Source: Doryteuthis pealeii
Lineage: Eukaryota > Mollusca > Cephalopoda > Myopsida > Loliginidae
Direction: 5' to 3'
Length of the DNA: 64,000 bases
Assembly: GCA_023376005.1 (NCBI GenBank)
Contig: CM042141.1
Location: forward strand, 97,076,827-97,140,826
In this document: positions 9,890 to 19,643 of the stretch, piece by piece
How positions within the stretch are numbered: position 1 is the stretch's first letter
Layout of the letters: each line of letters starts with the position of its first letter
The notes under the pieces: model-generated
The model's database searches: none
What the model was told of the DNA's origin: nothing
The model's input: only the letters and a program-made list of their open reading frames with translations
Position numbers and translations under genes: made by a program

Positions 9890-10345
9890 CTCTTCTTTCT
9901 TTTGGAAGTCCGTCGCAGATGTCACTCCATATCTTCAGTTGTGGACCCTCTGGTGGCTCGTTAGTCCAATTCTTGACTTGCAGATGTGGTCACACACATT
10001 GCAGGGGAAATTCCCATCTACATTTGGTTGTTCATCACGACGAAGACGTCACCGCTTTGTAGCCCTGTTTATCTCGTTATTGAGCTGCTTAGCTCCTGTG
10101 CAGCAGGCATCTGGCCAACCCTATCAGCTGAAGGCCAGATATTCCACGCTATTTCTTCAGCGTTGTCTTAATATGGTCTTTGAACTGCTTTTGGGGGGCT
10201 CCTGTCCTCTGCGTACCATCTGTGAGTTCACTGTAAAGTAGTTTACGGGGGAGTCTGTCTTTTACAGTCATATACCAGAGAAAAGTGTTATGTTTAAAAG
10301 AAATTATCTCAAAAATAAAAATGAAAGAGGGTAGTCCCCATGGCA
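9890..10345 (-). pseudogene. LINE ORF2 C-terminal fragment with zinc-finger tail
   Basis: On minus, 'LYSELTDGTQRTGAPQKQFK', then 'DHIKTTLKK'. After a frame break comes a degenerate Cys-rich tail including 'SRIGLTSHQRVHN' and a stop. Non-LTR retrotransposons of invertebrates commonly end in a basic GxxxGxPKKRxKD segment followed by a C2H2-like finger, and this matches that layout. Stops and frameshifts make it dead. A second copy of the terminal part is at 42553-42640. Confidence 0.75.
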
Positions 10346-10556
10346 TACTGGCTTATGTGCTGGATGCGACATCATTGTGAGTTCTAACTCACAGTTGTCC
10401 TATTACAATCACTTTTTTTTACTAATACCCTTGAGAAAAGCATGAACCTCCTCATCCCTGAGCTGTGGGTTAAATATTACTACTACTGTCCTACAAGGAG
10501 GGCTGTGGTATTTAAATAATCCACAAAGGTTGATTAAACAAAGAAACCAAACCAAA
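10328..10556 (+). repeat. SINE-B
   Basis: 'AGTCCCCATGGCATACTGGC' head, then 'ACTAATACCCTTGAGAAAAG', then 'TACAAGGAGGGCTGTGG', ending in the shared tail 'AAATAATCCACAAAGGTTGA' and TTAAACAAAGAAACC. Confidence 0.75.
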
Positions 10557-10591
10557 CATAATTTCCATGGGTTCAAGTTTAGTTTCTTTGT

Positions 10592-10790
10592 TAAATCTTT
10601 ATGATGAAAACAGAATGGCCCATTATTTAACTGAGGTGACAACAATCAAACAAATAAGAATTTGGTGTATAAGCGACACCAGATTATCAGGATTTACATT
10701 TTTGCATTTTATCTTGAACAGTCATTTTTAATCAGAGGATGTGGCAAGATGATAATGGTTGGAAGATTAAGGAATAAGCATATTATAAAA
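10592..10790 (+). repeat. Repeat K, copy 2
   Basis: Matches 1285-1500: CATTATTTAACTGAGGTGAC, then 'AATAAGAATT.GG', then 'AGATTATCAGGATTTACA', then 'GATAATGGTTG'. It is about 200 bp and its nature is unknown. Confidence 0.5.
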
Positions 10791-10803
10791 TCCTTCTAAT
10801 TCA

Positions 10804-10807
10804 CTAG

Positions 10808-10838
<31 letters not shown>

Positions 10839-11360
10839 GCTCTCCGGGTGGTGTAAAAATTTATTTCTGAAAGATATTGGCTGAATGGGGCGTAGTTAAA
10901 AATTCAATGTTAGAGGGTTTTTATCATGAGTAAAATCATCAAATTTATTAAAGGAGTAAAAAAAAAATTATTTTGACTATTTTATGCATAAATCTTACAC
11001 AAAATCATAGGTATTTATTTATTTGTAAACCTTTTAGTTAACTTCTTGTTACTGAATAAAGGGTGAGAGTAAAAAATAATTTTAAAAATTGATTACAAAT
11101 TTTGCAAAAAAATTTTCCATTTAAAGTGATAATACAATTTTTTAATTAATTTCATAATTTTTATAGTTTATTTATTTGAATGATTTTTTATAGTTAATTT
11201 ATTATAGTGGAAAGGATTCAAACATTGAATTATAAGTAACAGCTTTTATTTATTCTATAAATATTAATTGTTCTTTATTCTATGTATTGACGACTTTGGT
11301 AATTGTGACATAGTTTTGGTTACAGACAAATAGAGACCGAATCTCCATTATTGATAGAGA
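10804..11360 (-). mobile_element. Non-autonomous Helitron, copy 3
   Basis: Read on minus it starts TCTCTATCAATAATGGAGAT after an A. It runs through the 'CTGTAACCAAAACTATGTCAC' type start shared with the other copies. It ends with a hairpin (CACCCGGAGAGCG), a long T-run and CTAG followed by T. A 5' TC, a 3' hairpin, a terminal CTRR and A/T target sites without duplication are the Helitron hallmarks. It is 557 bp and has no Rep/helicase coding. Confidence 0.75.
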
Positions 11361-11439
11361 TATCTTTTAAATGCTATCAAAAATATGATCCAAATAATTT
11401 TTTTTTCATACAATATTTTCTTTTTTTTTCTTTGTCTGG

Positions 11440-11900
11440 TGTAAGGTTTACAGTTTGTATTTTTTTCACAGTCTTTCCAGTCATTCCAGTCATTCCCAGA
11501 AGTCATTGAAGCAGGCAGACTGTAGTAGGACTATACAGCTTAAAACAGGTGATAGTACAACTGCAATCATTTCTCTCCCACTGCAAGAGACGACCTGTAG
11601 CATCTGAGCTTATGCCAATCACTCTGGACTGCTGCCGCCCATGTTTCCGATACTGTGAGAAGTAGCAGTGACCTCTCCAGAGTGAAAGCCTGGGAAAAGT
11701 ATACGGAGATCCTGGGATGCCTAGTGAACAAAATCCGCCTCTGCTTCACTGCTGTAGTTCAAAGAAAAGAAGAGCAGTACAATTGGCATCGGCTTAGTTG
11801 CACGAAGGCAGTCAAAGTTGGCAGAGTGCCACCTTAAAGGGGCTCCACCACTCCAGAGCTTTCGTCTGGGTTTATTCTTACAGAATTTCTCTCTTGTGGT
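11440..11900 (+). other. GC-richer island of unknown identity, with a short open frame
   Basis: About 11490-11880 is clearly less AT-rich than its neighbours. An open stretch of about 80 codons (about 11600-11837, plus) ends at TAA 11837 and includes 'VKAWEKYTEILGCLVNKIRL'. I recognise no family, and a frame of similar length is open on the minus strand. It could be a decayed transposon coding part, an LTR, or a noncoding exon. Confidence 0.35.
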
Positions 11901-11904
11901 GTAA

Positions 11905-12168
11905 TTTTAGCCTGTAAGAAATGGATTCAGCAACCCGAGTTCAAATCCTGGACAGGGCTGTTTGCATATTTTATATCAACCCTCGTCAACTCAGCATGAG
12001 TAGCACAGTTTTGATCTGTGCAGTAAAATGGGGAGCTGGTGGTAACTGTGGTGATCCACTTCAAATGCATAAATAATCTCTGTTCTAGTGCTAGCGAAAA
12101 GGGGATAGACTCCCTTGCTGTCTAGCTGATACCGACAATAGGCCACTCTGCCGACTTTACTATTTTTT
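11905..12168 (+). repeat. SINE-C head joined to SINE-A body
   Basis: 11905-11972 has the SINE-C head (GTAAGAAATGGATTCAGCAA, then 'GAGTTCAAATCCTGGACAGG'). From 11978 the sequence is the SINE-A body ('CTCGTCAACTCAGCATGAG' through 'CACTCTGCCGACTTTAC'). It is either an insertion or deletion junction or a template switch during reverse transcription. Confidence 0.7.
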
Positions 12169-12229
12169 ACTATTCCTATGTAATACAAATAATTTTCCAA
12201 CATCTATTTGAGCCATAATAGGGATGCAA

Positions 12230-12250
12230 ACAGGTACTGTAATAATTATC

Positions 12251-12286
<36 letters not shown>

Positions 12287-12290
12287 TCGA
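12230..12290 (+). repeat. (AAT)n microsatellite
   Basis: About fifteen consecutive ATA/AAT triplets directly before a SINE-E tail. Confidence 0.9.
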
Positions 12291-12297
12291 CAAAAAA

Positions 12298-12405
12298 AGC
12301 CACAAGTTTGACAAAAAATATCTGAAAAAGACCGGAGGGCATATTGGCCAAAAAATTGTGTATATAACAATAAAGGTGAGGTCAACAGTCCGAAAAATCT
12401 AAATG
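12298..12405 (+). repeat. SINE-E tail
   Basis: 'GACAAAAAATATCTGAAAAA', then 'GGAGGGCATATTGGCC', then 'AACAATAAAGGTGAGGTCAA' and CAGTCCG. 3' part only. Confidence 0.7.
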
Positions 12406-12429
12406 ATACAAAATATTATGATACAAAAT

Positions 12430-12615
12430 ATTAAGCCACATTGCTAATACCTTTGGGAAAGGTATGCATCAACTATTCTCCCTCCAGCTATGGGTAAATA
12501 ATAGGGCAGACTGGGCTCTTTAACCTTAGTCAACAAGTCTAAGAGAAGGAAAACTGAATTCAAACCTCTTAAATCTCCGCTTGGGGTGGTCACTACTAGA
12601 ATAGGCTCTGTCCTA
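12430..12615 (+). repeat. SINE-C body without head
   Basis: 'GCTAATACCTTTGGGAAAGG', then 'CTCCCTCCAGCTATGGGTAA', then 'AGACTGGGCTCTTTAACCTT', then 'GAATTCAAACCT'. Confidence 0.7.
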
Positions 12616-12721
12616 CTTAATGATCTATTTCAATTTATAAAAATAAAAAAAAATCAATCTAAAAAAAAATTCAGAAAAATAATATTAAGCATTAATAGTC
12701 ACCAGCAAACATGTACCAATT

Positions 12722-13160
12722 AATTGGGAGTCCTCTTGATATAGTGGCTAATGTGCTAGACTGCAACATAGTAGTAAGCGAGTTCAAACTCCAGCTGCAT
12801 CATTACATTCACTTTCAGACTAATACTCAAGAAACTTTAAACTGTTCACGGTGGCTCTCCTACTACACCCAAGCAAGTAGAAAAACTGATGGTTAGTTCA
12901 TTATAATTGAGTAGAAGGCCTCAGATTACAATAATAATAGGACTTTATTTGAATAAAATGAGTTCTGGGAATAGATAGTGAACTTTGAAATATCTCATCA
13001 TATAGGTAAAAACAACCAAGAAAATTTGGTATAGCTATAGGGAGGAATTTGGTAGGCAAAGAGTTAAATAGTGCCACTACCGTTCTTCACCAAGGATGGC
13101 TTAGGCATTAAATCACTCACACCGGTTGATACACAATCAAACAAAGAAACCAAACCAATT
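12722..13160 (+). repeat. SINE-B split by about 215 bp
   Basis: The head at 12722-12840 ('GGAGTCCTCTTGATATAGTG', 'GAGTTCAAACTCCAGC', 'TTTCAGACTAATACTCAAG') continues only near 13060 ('AGTTAAATAGTGCCACTACC' and the shared tail through 'CAAACAAAGAAACC'). The 12841-13060 insert is AT-rich and unidentified. Confidence 0.65.
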
Positions 13161-13685
13161 AGTAATGAACTGCTGTGAATTGTTTTCAACAAATATTTGT
13201 TTCTACATTTTCAATTTCAAAATGTTAGCAAATATTTTTTTTATTAAACAAATATCAAATCAATAGCTAGAATATTTTCTTCCCTTAACTGTTTAAAAAT
13301 TATCTTTTGTTGATCAGTCTAGAGACTTTTTTTTTTTTTTTTTAAATTATTTTCAATATCATTTATCATACTTTAATTTCAACAGATTTATTTCTTCAGA
13401 TATGCTGGAATTATCTGAACTGGCTTCTCTCTTTCTGATAATATCTATTATTCTCACTTTAATGCAAATTGATTTCAATTGTATCATTCAGAAATGACAG
13501 AAAAACATTTGGTTTATTAATTCAATCTTTTATGTGATTTTATATCAGCATTCTCCAAACTTCCTACATCTTCTCGAGTAATAAATGTAAATTTCAGCAT
13601 GTTACATTTTTTTTTTAACTTTACTCTATTTACTCAATTAAAATTTTTTAAGGTTTATAGATTCCAAAAAATTGCTCTGAATTGT
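13161..13685. other. No recognisable feature
   Basis: AT-rich DNA with a T-run near 13328-13343. No frame or repeat is recognised. Confidence 0.4.
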
Positions 13686-13995
13686 CCAGTACGGCACATG
13701 GCATAACAGATGTAGGTGTTTGGTAAATAGAGTTCTAAGTGACACTCATCTAGAGGTTGCAGGTTCAATACTGACTACAGACACTTGTACCAGGTCATAT
13801 TAATGGAATGAGAATAATCTACCCCAATAGATTAAATAGACAGTTCAGTTCTAAGTTCCATAAAGGCTCCAGATTCTGACATGAAGGTTACTGAATTCAA
13901 CAAGAAACACCTGAAGAAGGCTGGAGAGTACATCGTCTCAAATGTTTTGTATATAACAATAAAGATGAGGACAACAGTAAAAAAAAAATCTAATA
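13686..13995 (+). repeat. SINE-E, near full length
   Basis: tRNA-like head 'CACATGGCATAACAGATG' with B box 'GGTTGCAGGTTCAATACTGA'. The body follows (TTAATGGAATGAGAA, CCCCAATAGATTAAATAGA), then the tail 'CCTGAAGAAGGCTGGAG' and 'AACAATAAAGATGAGGACAA'. It is shorter than the 20193 copy because the body has small deletions. Confidence 0.8.
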
Positions 13996-15071
13996 CAAAT
14001 AATGATTTTAATTTTTTTTTTAAATCAACATTTTAATGAAAAATCTAAATAATACAAATAATAATTTAAATCTTTTTTTATATTATTATTTAACATTTCA
14101 AAAATATCTTTCAAGAAATACCAATTTACCATTTATCCATTATTCTGTACTAATAAAAGTCCAAGTTAGATTTCTTTAATTTCAGTAGCTTTTTTTTCTT
14201 TTAAGTCATTTTGTTTTTTTCTCACATGTAAAAAGTAGAGAAAAAAGTTTTTCTGAATCTAGAAGCTTCCAGAATCGGTAAATATAGAATCCAAAGTTGG
14301 CATTGATGGCAACCACAAGAGAATCTTTACACTTCATTACAAGAAATTCTTAATTCTTCTCTGTTGCACATGTTGAAATTATGCAAACAGCAAGTGCTCA
14401 TTAGTTTCATGGATGAACATTTTTAGGTTTTTCAAATTTGGATTGATGAATAGACAAAAGTAAGCAAAGAGGGAAAAAAATACCAAAAAGGGAGGGGGGT
14501 ACAAAAACAAAAATAAAACATCTAAAAGCAAAATTCTTTAGCAGAAAAAAAAATGGTGGTCCTGTAGAAAAGACTTAAAGACAGAAACAAGAGAAAAAAG
14601 AAAAAGAAAAAAAAAAAACAAAAAGAAAAAAACAAAAACAAACTGTTCAGAGCTACTGTATGACAGCACCACTTAAACTCTAATGAAACGCTTAGTGAAA
14701 AAGCAAAATGGAAACTACACAAGGATGCTGTGTGCTGTCTTGAACAAATCTTGGAACTCAATATGATGAGTTTAGTCTCATCAGACAATCTTTATGTAAT
14801 ACTAACTAATAGGCTCATATTGAGTTCTGGCTGAAATAAATTTATAATAGCCAAATGACAGTTTGTTAATTTTTTTCCTTCTTTGAAAGTATAAATATTA
14901 CTCTATATATAATTAGTTTATTAGTTATCATATATTGAGCTCTCTTAGGGATTTGTAAAAATTCTTGTATAAATCTATAAGTTTGCATCAATATGAGCAT
15001 GCATTGTGGATTTACAAGAGATATTGATGATCCCAAATAGAATTATCCCCTACATACCAGTCAGTTGGATA

Positions 15072-15075
<4 letters not shown>
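13996..15075. other. No gene seen; AT-rich
   Basis: Includes A-rich 14460-14640, whose reverse frames are Phe/Ser-rich artefacts. No repeat family is recognised. Confidence 0.4.

Positions 15076-15135
<60 letters not shown>
15076..15135. repeat. (TA)n microsatellite
   Basis: About 30 uninterrupted TA units. Other long (TA)n tracts lie at about 15887-15933, 24805-24850, 25465-25528, 25775-25822, 32613-32648, 43312-43357, 52803-52842, 52987-53044, 55003-55048, 59380-59456, 59985-60022 and 62324-62362. Confidence 0.95.
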
Positions 15136-15140
<5 letters not shown>

Positions 15141-15654
15141 TGGGTAATATAAAAGCCTAAGTAGAGATAACTCCTAAGTGTAAAGTTCATAGCAGTTTAC
15201 GACCTGCAGGAGTTGGGTAGGGGTCAAGGAGGTGCAATAAGCTGATGACATGCCCTTTCAACAAGGCCTCTTCTATCTTCTTTCATTGATAAATATTAAA
15301 CACTTGATATTAAAGAAAAAAAAAGAAAAAAAAAAGACTTATATGGAGTATACAGCGTTTAACAAAAGATCATAAATAGGTTTTAGTGCCTTGAAAATAA
15401 AATAAAAACTTCCCGATTATCACAGACTTATCTAAGTTGTCTTTTTGTCAGTTTAATTTATTCAATAAATAGCAATAAACATGTTTATAGTTAGTTTTAA
15501 TCAAAAAGCAGTATAAAAAGTTAACATCTACTAATGAAATTTGTGTGAGTATATATATATATCAAAATACATTGTTTATTTCTCATACTGTCGTGTAGTA
15601 AAGTCACCATAAGTGGAATATAACCTACTTCTAAACAAAACAAAAAATCTGGGA
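15136..15654. other. No recognisable feature
   Basis: AT-rich, with a poly-A/G run near 15314-15336. Confidence 0.4.
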
Positions 15655-15882
15655 AAAGCCAGCTGGTGTAATGGTTAATGTCAGCTTGACAGTCAGGGTT
15701 CGAATTACACACAAAGCGGTCTTCCTGTCTATAGCTCTGCTGATGAGGCCTAATAGGCCGAAATGTACATACAGAGATTGATTTTTCTCAATTTGTTTAG
15801 CCTTACATTTGAATAGGTATACCCGCCTAATTCATTAATTAATTTTCAAAAATTAGGTACGACTTCAATTAAGCACATATTC

Positions 15883-15886
<4 letters not shown>
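15655..15886 (+). repeat. SINE-H with hammerhead-like tail
   Basis: tRNA-like head: A box about 'CTGGTGTAATGG', B box 'GGGTTCGAATTACAC'. The hammerhead-like segment follows (15735-15776), then 'CAATTTGTTTAGCCTTACAT' and 'AATTAGGTACGACTTCAATT', then AAGCACATAT, and a (TA)n end at 15887. The tail after the head is shared with 51490-51665. It resembles the known arrangement of SINE-like elements carrying hammerhead ribozymes, such as schistosome Sm-alpha. Confidence 0.7.
15735..15776 (+). ncRNA. Type I hammerhead ribozyme candidate 1
   Basis: Stem I CTCTG (15735-15739) pairs with CAGAG (15772-15776). The core CTGATGA is 15740-15746. Stem II GGCC-TAATA-GGCC is 15747-15759 and perfectly paired. 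GAAA is 15760-15763. Stem III ATG-TA-CAT is 15763-15770. The predicted cleavage site follows ATA at 15771. All conserved core positions (CUGANGA, GAAA, UH) are present. Self-cleavage is inferred from the fold; stem III is very short, as in known SINE-associated hammerheads. Confidence 0.7.
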
Positions 15887-15937
<51 letters not shown>

Positions 15938-16005
15938 GAAAAATGAATGTGAAAAGTATTAGCATACAAAGGTGCTCAATACTAAAATCGCAGAGCAGAA
16001 TTAAA

Positions 16006-16168
16006 ATCAAAGGTTAAATATTATATTATCCCGTAACTACAGTTTCATGTGTACTTGCAATCATTAGACGGTAAAATGTTAAGATTAACATTCTAAACGC
16101 CTGATGATTGCAAGTATGCATGAAACTGTAGTTACGGGATATTATATCCATAATATTTAACCTTTGAT
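16006..16168. mobile_element. Foldback element with roughly 60-bp arms
   Basis: Left arm from ATCAAAGGTTAAATATTA, right arm ending in TAATATTTAACCTTTGAT. The inner arms include 'CCCGTAACTACAGTTTCATG' and its complement. The loop is about 40 nt. No coding. It is flanked by AT-rich DNA with nearby (TA)n. Confidence 0.75.
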
Positions 16169-16200
16169 ATTATAAATATATATATATATATAAATAATTA

Positions 16201-16432
16201 AGTAAAGTCAGCAAGGTGGCCTAATGTCGGTATCAGCCAAACAGCAAGGGAGTCTATCCCCTTTTCACTAGCACTAGACCAAGGAGATTTTTTTTAACAT
16301 CTGAGGTGGAGCACCACACCTACCATTAGCTCCTCACTTTACTGTACAGATCCCTGTACTACTCACACACTGAGTTGTCGAGGGCTGGTGTCGAACCAGG
16401 CAAACGCTCTACCGACTGAGCTAAACCAGCTA
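16201..16432 (-). repeat. SINE-A, near full length
   Basis: Starts at the family 3' end (AGTAAAGTCAGCAAGGTGGC on plus) and ends at the tRNA-like head 'ACCGACTGAGCTAAACCAGC'. A short deletion lies between the B box and the A box. Confidence 0.85.
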
Positions 16433-17139
16433 TTTGTACTGATCCCAAATAGGAAAACTGAAAATATTGCAAAGCCGCACGATGAACAACAAATTCCAAA
16501 TAGACAAATTACCTCATTGCTCTGATGAAAACTTATTTGTAAAATATTGTTCAAGTCTAATAAAATTTAATAAGGACTCAAATGTATGAAGTATTATTGT
16601 TGGGCCAAAGGCCAAATCAAAAGAGCTCTTCACAGGAGCTAGCTTAATTGTCACCAGATAGGGCAGCTTTTTAAAAGGTAATTATTCAAATATTTATATT
16701 TCCATTCAAAATATTTGGTTGATTCTCTAAATCACTTGAGAGTGGCATGAAAATGTTTTCCCAATATTAACTGATGAACATTAAATCTATATGCAATCCT
16801 ATTTTAACCTCAAGATAATTATAAATTTGATCAAAATAAGAAAATCTAAATAATTAAGCATATTTTCTAACATTATAAATTCTTCTATTTCAATATTGCA
16901 TTAACACTGGAAATATTGTTTTAATTAAATTTGAATTGAGGCAACAATGAAAACAAAAATGAAATTCGCTCTAAGTGTCATTTTTTGGTGAATATTTGAT
17001 GCCTGGATTAAAAAGAACAAGTTAATCTGATCAAACAAGATTAGTAGATACATGATTAGGTTTTGGGTTTTTTAATCTAATACTGATAATCCCAACATAA
17101 CATTCCTTGAAATTTGAAGATACTTTATCCTCAACTTAT
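16433..17139. other. No recognisable feature
   Basis: AT-rich DNA. No repeat family or credible frame. Confidence 0.4.
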
Positions 17140-17275
17140 TGGTTATTTTGTTTAATGCCATACAAACCCTTCTGGGTTATTTAATGACAAATCTTGTTAT
17201 ATTTGTTTAACTTCATGCATACTAATAAATTGGTAGAAATAAATTACATTAACATCCTAGTCATGTGAAGGGGTT
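17140..17275 (-). repeat. Repeat D, 3' tail only
   Basis: 'TTTAATGCCATACAAACCC', then 'GGGTTATTTAATG', followed by the T-rich D segment 'TTAACTTCATGCATACTAAT'. No distal D block follows. Confidence 0.55.
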
Positions 17276-17277
17276 AG

Positions 17278-17596
17278 TAAATATATATCTAGTGTGGATT
17301 CTGAGTCCAAGAAGATAATTTATTTGTTAGGTTGGCTTGTTTTTTTTTTTTTGTGGTTATATCCAGAGTTAGATCAATGGCTGTGATTTCAGCGCTGTGT
17401 ATTGATGAACCATCCAGTAGATACTCCATATTTTGTTAGGTTGAATTTAAAATTAAATTATAAAATTCTTATAATGTAATAATATTATAATAATATTATA
17501 TTGAATATTATAATAAAATATTAGTATAAAATAATATTATAATAATATTATAATGTATAAAATTCAAAATTAAATTAACATTAAAATTAGTAAATA
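17278..17596 (-). pseudogene. LINE RNase H fragment, tandem unit 1
   Basis: Minus-strand reading gives 'DGSSIHSAEITAI', a short frame break, then 'IIFLDSESTLDIFT'. This matches the RNase H order D..., AE..., DS of I/R1-type non-LTR retrotransposons. Unit 1 is followed at 17597 by a Helitron and then by units 2 and 3. The other half of each unit is an AT-rich imperfect ATTATA repeat. Confidence 0.6.
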
Positions 17597-18248
17597 TCTT
17601 ATTATAATGGAGATTGTGTGTTTTTCTGTCTGTAACCGAAACTATATTACTACTCAAGTCACAATTCCCTTAATTATTTACCTCAAATTTTCCATGATTT
17701 CATTCTTTTAAACCTTCAGTTAATAATAAAAATTATTTTACATTATTAATACTGTTGACCATATCTACGTACTATTAACATGCAATTGTATTTATATATA
17801 CAACAAAATAGCAGTTTACAGTGTGAACAGGAAGGCTAATTTGCATATTGATATTTAAAATTTTATCTTAATAAATATGTGCTTGGTATTATTGATTTCT
17901 AATTGTTTGGTTTTATCTTAAGAAATATAAACACAAATCTCGTGGATAAATATTAAAAGAAATTTATTTACTAGAAGAAATAACTGTAATATTATCCTTT
18001 ACTTCCTATTTTAACTAAATAGTTAAATTAGAAAAATTTACCAATGAAAGAGGGGAGTAATGGAAAATGATGGAATAGTTAGTTTCAAAGTTGTTCTATT
18101 TTTCGATTATACAGGGGGTATAATCGAAAAATAGAACAACTTCTTATCTGCATTCTTAGTCATTTTCATTAGCCTTTCTAATTTAATATGATATTTTATC
18201 ATATCAAAACTTAAATACTTGCACCCGGAGGGTGCATATATTTGCTAG
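17597..18248 (+). mobile_element. Non-autonomous Helitron, copy 1
   Basis: Begins TCTTATTATAATGGAGATTG after an A. It ends with the hairpin GCACCC-GGA-GGGTGC, about 10 nt, then CTAG followed by T. It is 652 bp and carries no Rep/helicase. It interrupts a tandem array whose next junction (about 18583-18600) preserves the unoccupied target, so both termini are supported by more than motif matching. It carries an extra internal hairpin at 18090-18140. Confidence 0.85.
18090..18140. repeat. Perfect 22-bp-arm hairpin inside Helitron
   Basis: Arms GTTGTTCTATTTTTCGATTA (plus TA) and the exact complement, with loop CAGGGGG. The equivalent part of Helitron copy 2 (about 21415-21495) has no perfect hairpin, but a duplicated CCCTCTGTTTCAAATCTTTT phrase. 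Confidence 0.85.
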
Positions 18249-18590
18249 TATATCTAATGTGGATTCTGAGTCCAAGAAGATAATTTATTTGTTAGGTTGG
18301 CTTTTTTGTGATTCTCTCCAGAGTTAGGTGAATAGCTGTGATTTCAGCGCTGTGTATTGATGAACCATCCAGTAGATACTCCATATTTTGTTAGGTTGAA
18401 TTTAAAATTAAATTATAATCATAAAATTCTTATAATGTAATAATATTATATTGAATATTATATTATAAAATTCTTATAATGTAATAATATTATAATAATA
18501 TTATATTGAATATTATAATAAAATATTAGTATAAAATAATATTATAATGTATAAAATTCAAAATTAAATTAACATTAATATTAGTAAATA
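18249..18590 (-). pseudogene. LINE RNase H fragment, tandem unit 2
   Basis: Nearly the same as unit 1, including 'DGSSIHSAEITAI' and 'DSES' on the minus strand. It has an extra internal duplication of the ATTATA-rich part (about 18418-18500). Dead through frame breaks. Confidence 0.6.
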
Positions 18591-18725
18591 TATATCTAAT
18601 GTGGCTTCTGAGGAAAAGAAGATAATCTATTTGTTAGGTTGGCTTTTTTGTGATTCTATCCAGAGTTAGGTGAATAGCTGTGATTTCAGCATTGTGTATT
18701 GATGAAGCATCCAGTAGAAGCTTTA
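18591..18725 (-). pseudogene. LINE RNase H fragment, tandem unit 3
   Basis: Partial unit: minus strand 'DASSIHNAEITAIHLTLDRI', then a region where 'DSES' is changed. It is continuous on the LINE side with 'GTEQQVLPFTESTDNLKLLL', so this unit is the original and units 1-2 are duplicates. Confidence 0.6.
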
Positions 18726-19430
18726 GATTATCTGTACTTTCTGTGAATGGTAGCACCTGCTGTTCTGTTCCCTCTTTTAATCTAGGAACATAAAATGGTT
18801 ATTTTTGATTATTTGGAAATGTTCTTGAAATATGATGGGGGATTTTTTTTTTTTTATTGTTTAGGACTTTTTGACTACATCCAGTAAAATATGTGGCTGT
18901 TTGAACAGTTTCAAATTTTAGACATGGGTGAAATTAATGGATTTGTTTTGTGTCTATTTCTGTCTTATTTATGAGGTCTTTTGCTGCAGAAGATGAATGG
19001 TGATATATATATATATATATAAGTAGGCAAAGAATTAAGATGTATAGATTAGAATGTTTTTAATAAGGATTCCATGGTTCAACCCAGGTGATAAATGTAG
19101 GCGTTGAAGTTTCCTAATAAAAGGAAAGGTGCAGGAAGTTGGTTAATCAGTTTGTCTATTTCAATTTGTTTCACTTTATATCTTCAGGTTATGTAGTATG
19201 AGCATATTGTTACGGTATGATGTAGAGTAGTTTTAATAGCTATAGCTTGGAGGTTGGTATCTAATTGAAGCACTTCATGCGTGGGGTTCTCTTTTGATCG
19301 GATAGCCAATCCTCCAGTTGGTCTGTTATCTTTTGGAGATGCGGTATTTTGTTATAAATGTTGTAACTCTTGATTGAAAGGGTCTCAGTTTCTTTGACTA
19401 ATGTTTCTTGCAAGCAGATTATTTTTTTTT
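18726..19430 (-). pseudogene. LINE endonuclease domain, decayed
   Basis: Minus-strand pieces in order: 'IICLQET' (about 19403-19423), 'GGLAIRSKENPT', 'TNLQAIAIKTTL', then 'LPAPFLLLGNFNAY' (about 19098-19140). These match the AP-endonuclease of Jockey/I-group non-LTR elements (LQET..., LLGDFNAH). In the last motif the catalytic-site Asp is Asn. No reverse transcriptase lies between the endonuclease and RNase H, so most of ORF2 was deleted. Several stops and frameshifts. Confidence 0.7.
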
Positions 19431-19565
19431 GGGGGGGGTGGGGGTGCTCTGATAATAGACATCAAATTTCTTCACACTTAGGTTTAAGATGTAATTCCAT
19501 TTCAATATTGCTGCTCTCTTCATTAGGTCAATTTGGTCATGGGGTTCGGCACACAGGTTGTTGGG

Positions 19566-19610
19566 TTAAATAGAACTAAATTCCACCATTGTATGTCAAC
19601 CCGCCAAAAG

Positions 19611-19643
<33 letters not shown>

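Noticed and set aside
10149..10346. Host gene encoding the 65-codon minus frame
   Set aside because: The sequence matches the conserved C-terminal part of non-LTR retrotransposon ORF2 and its first third is unrelated flank.
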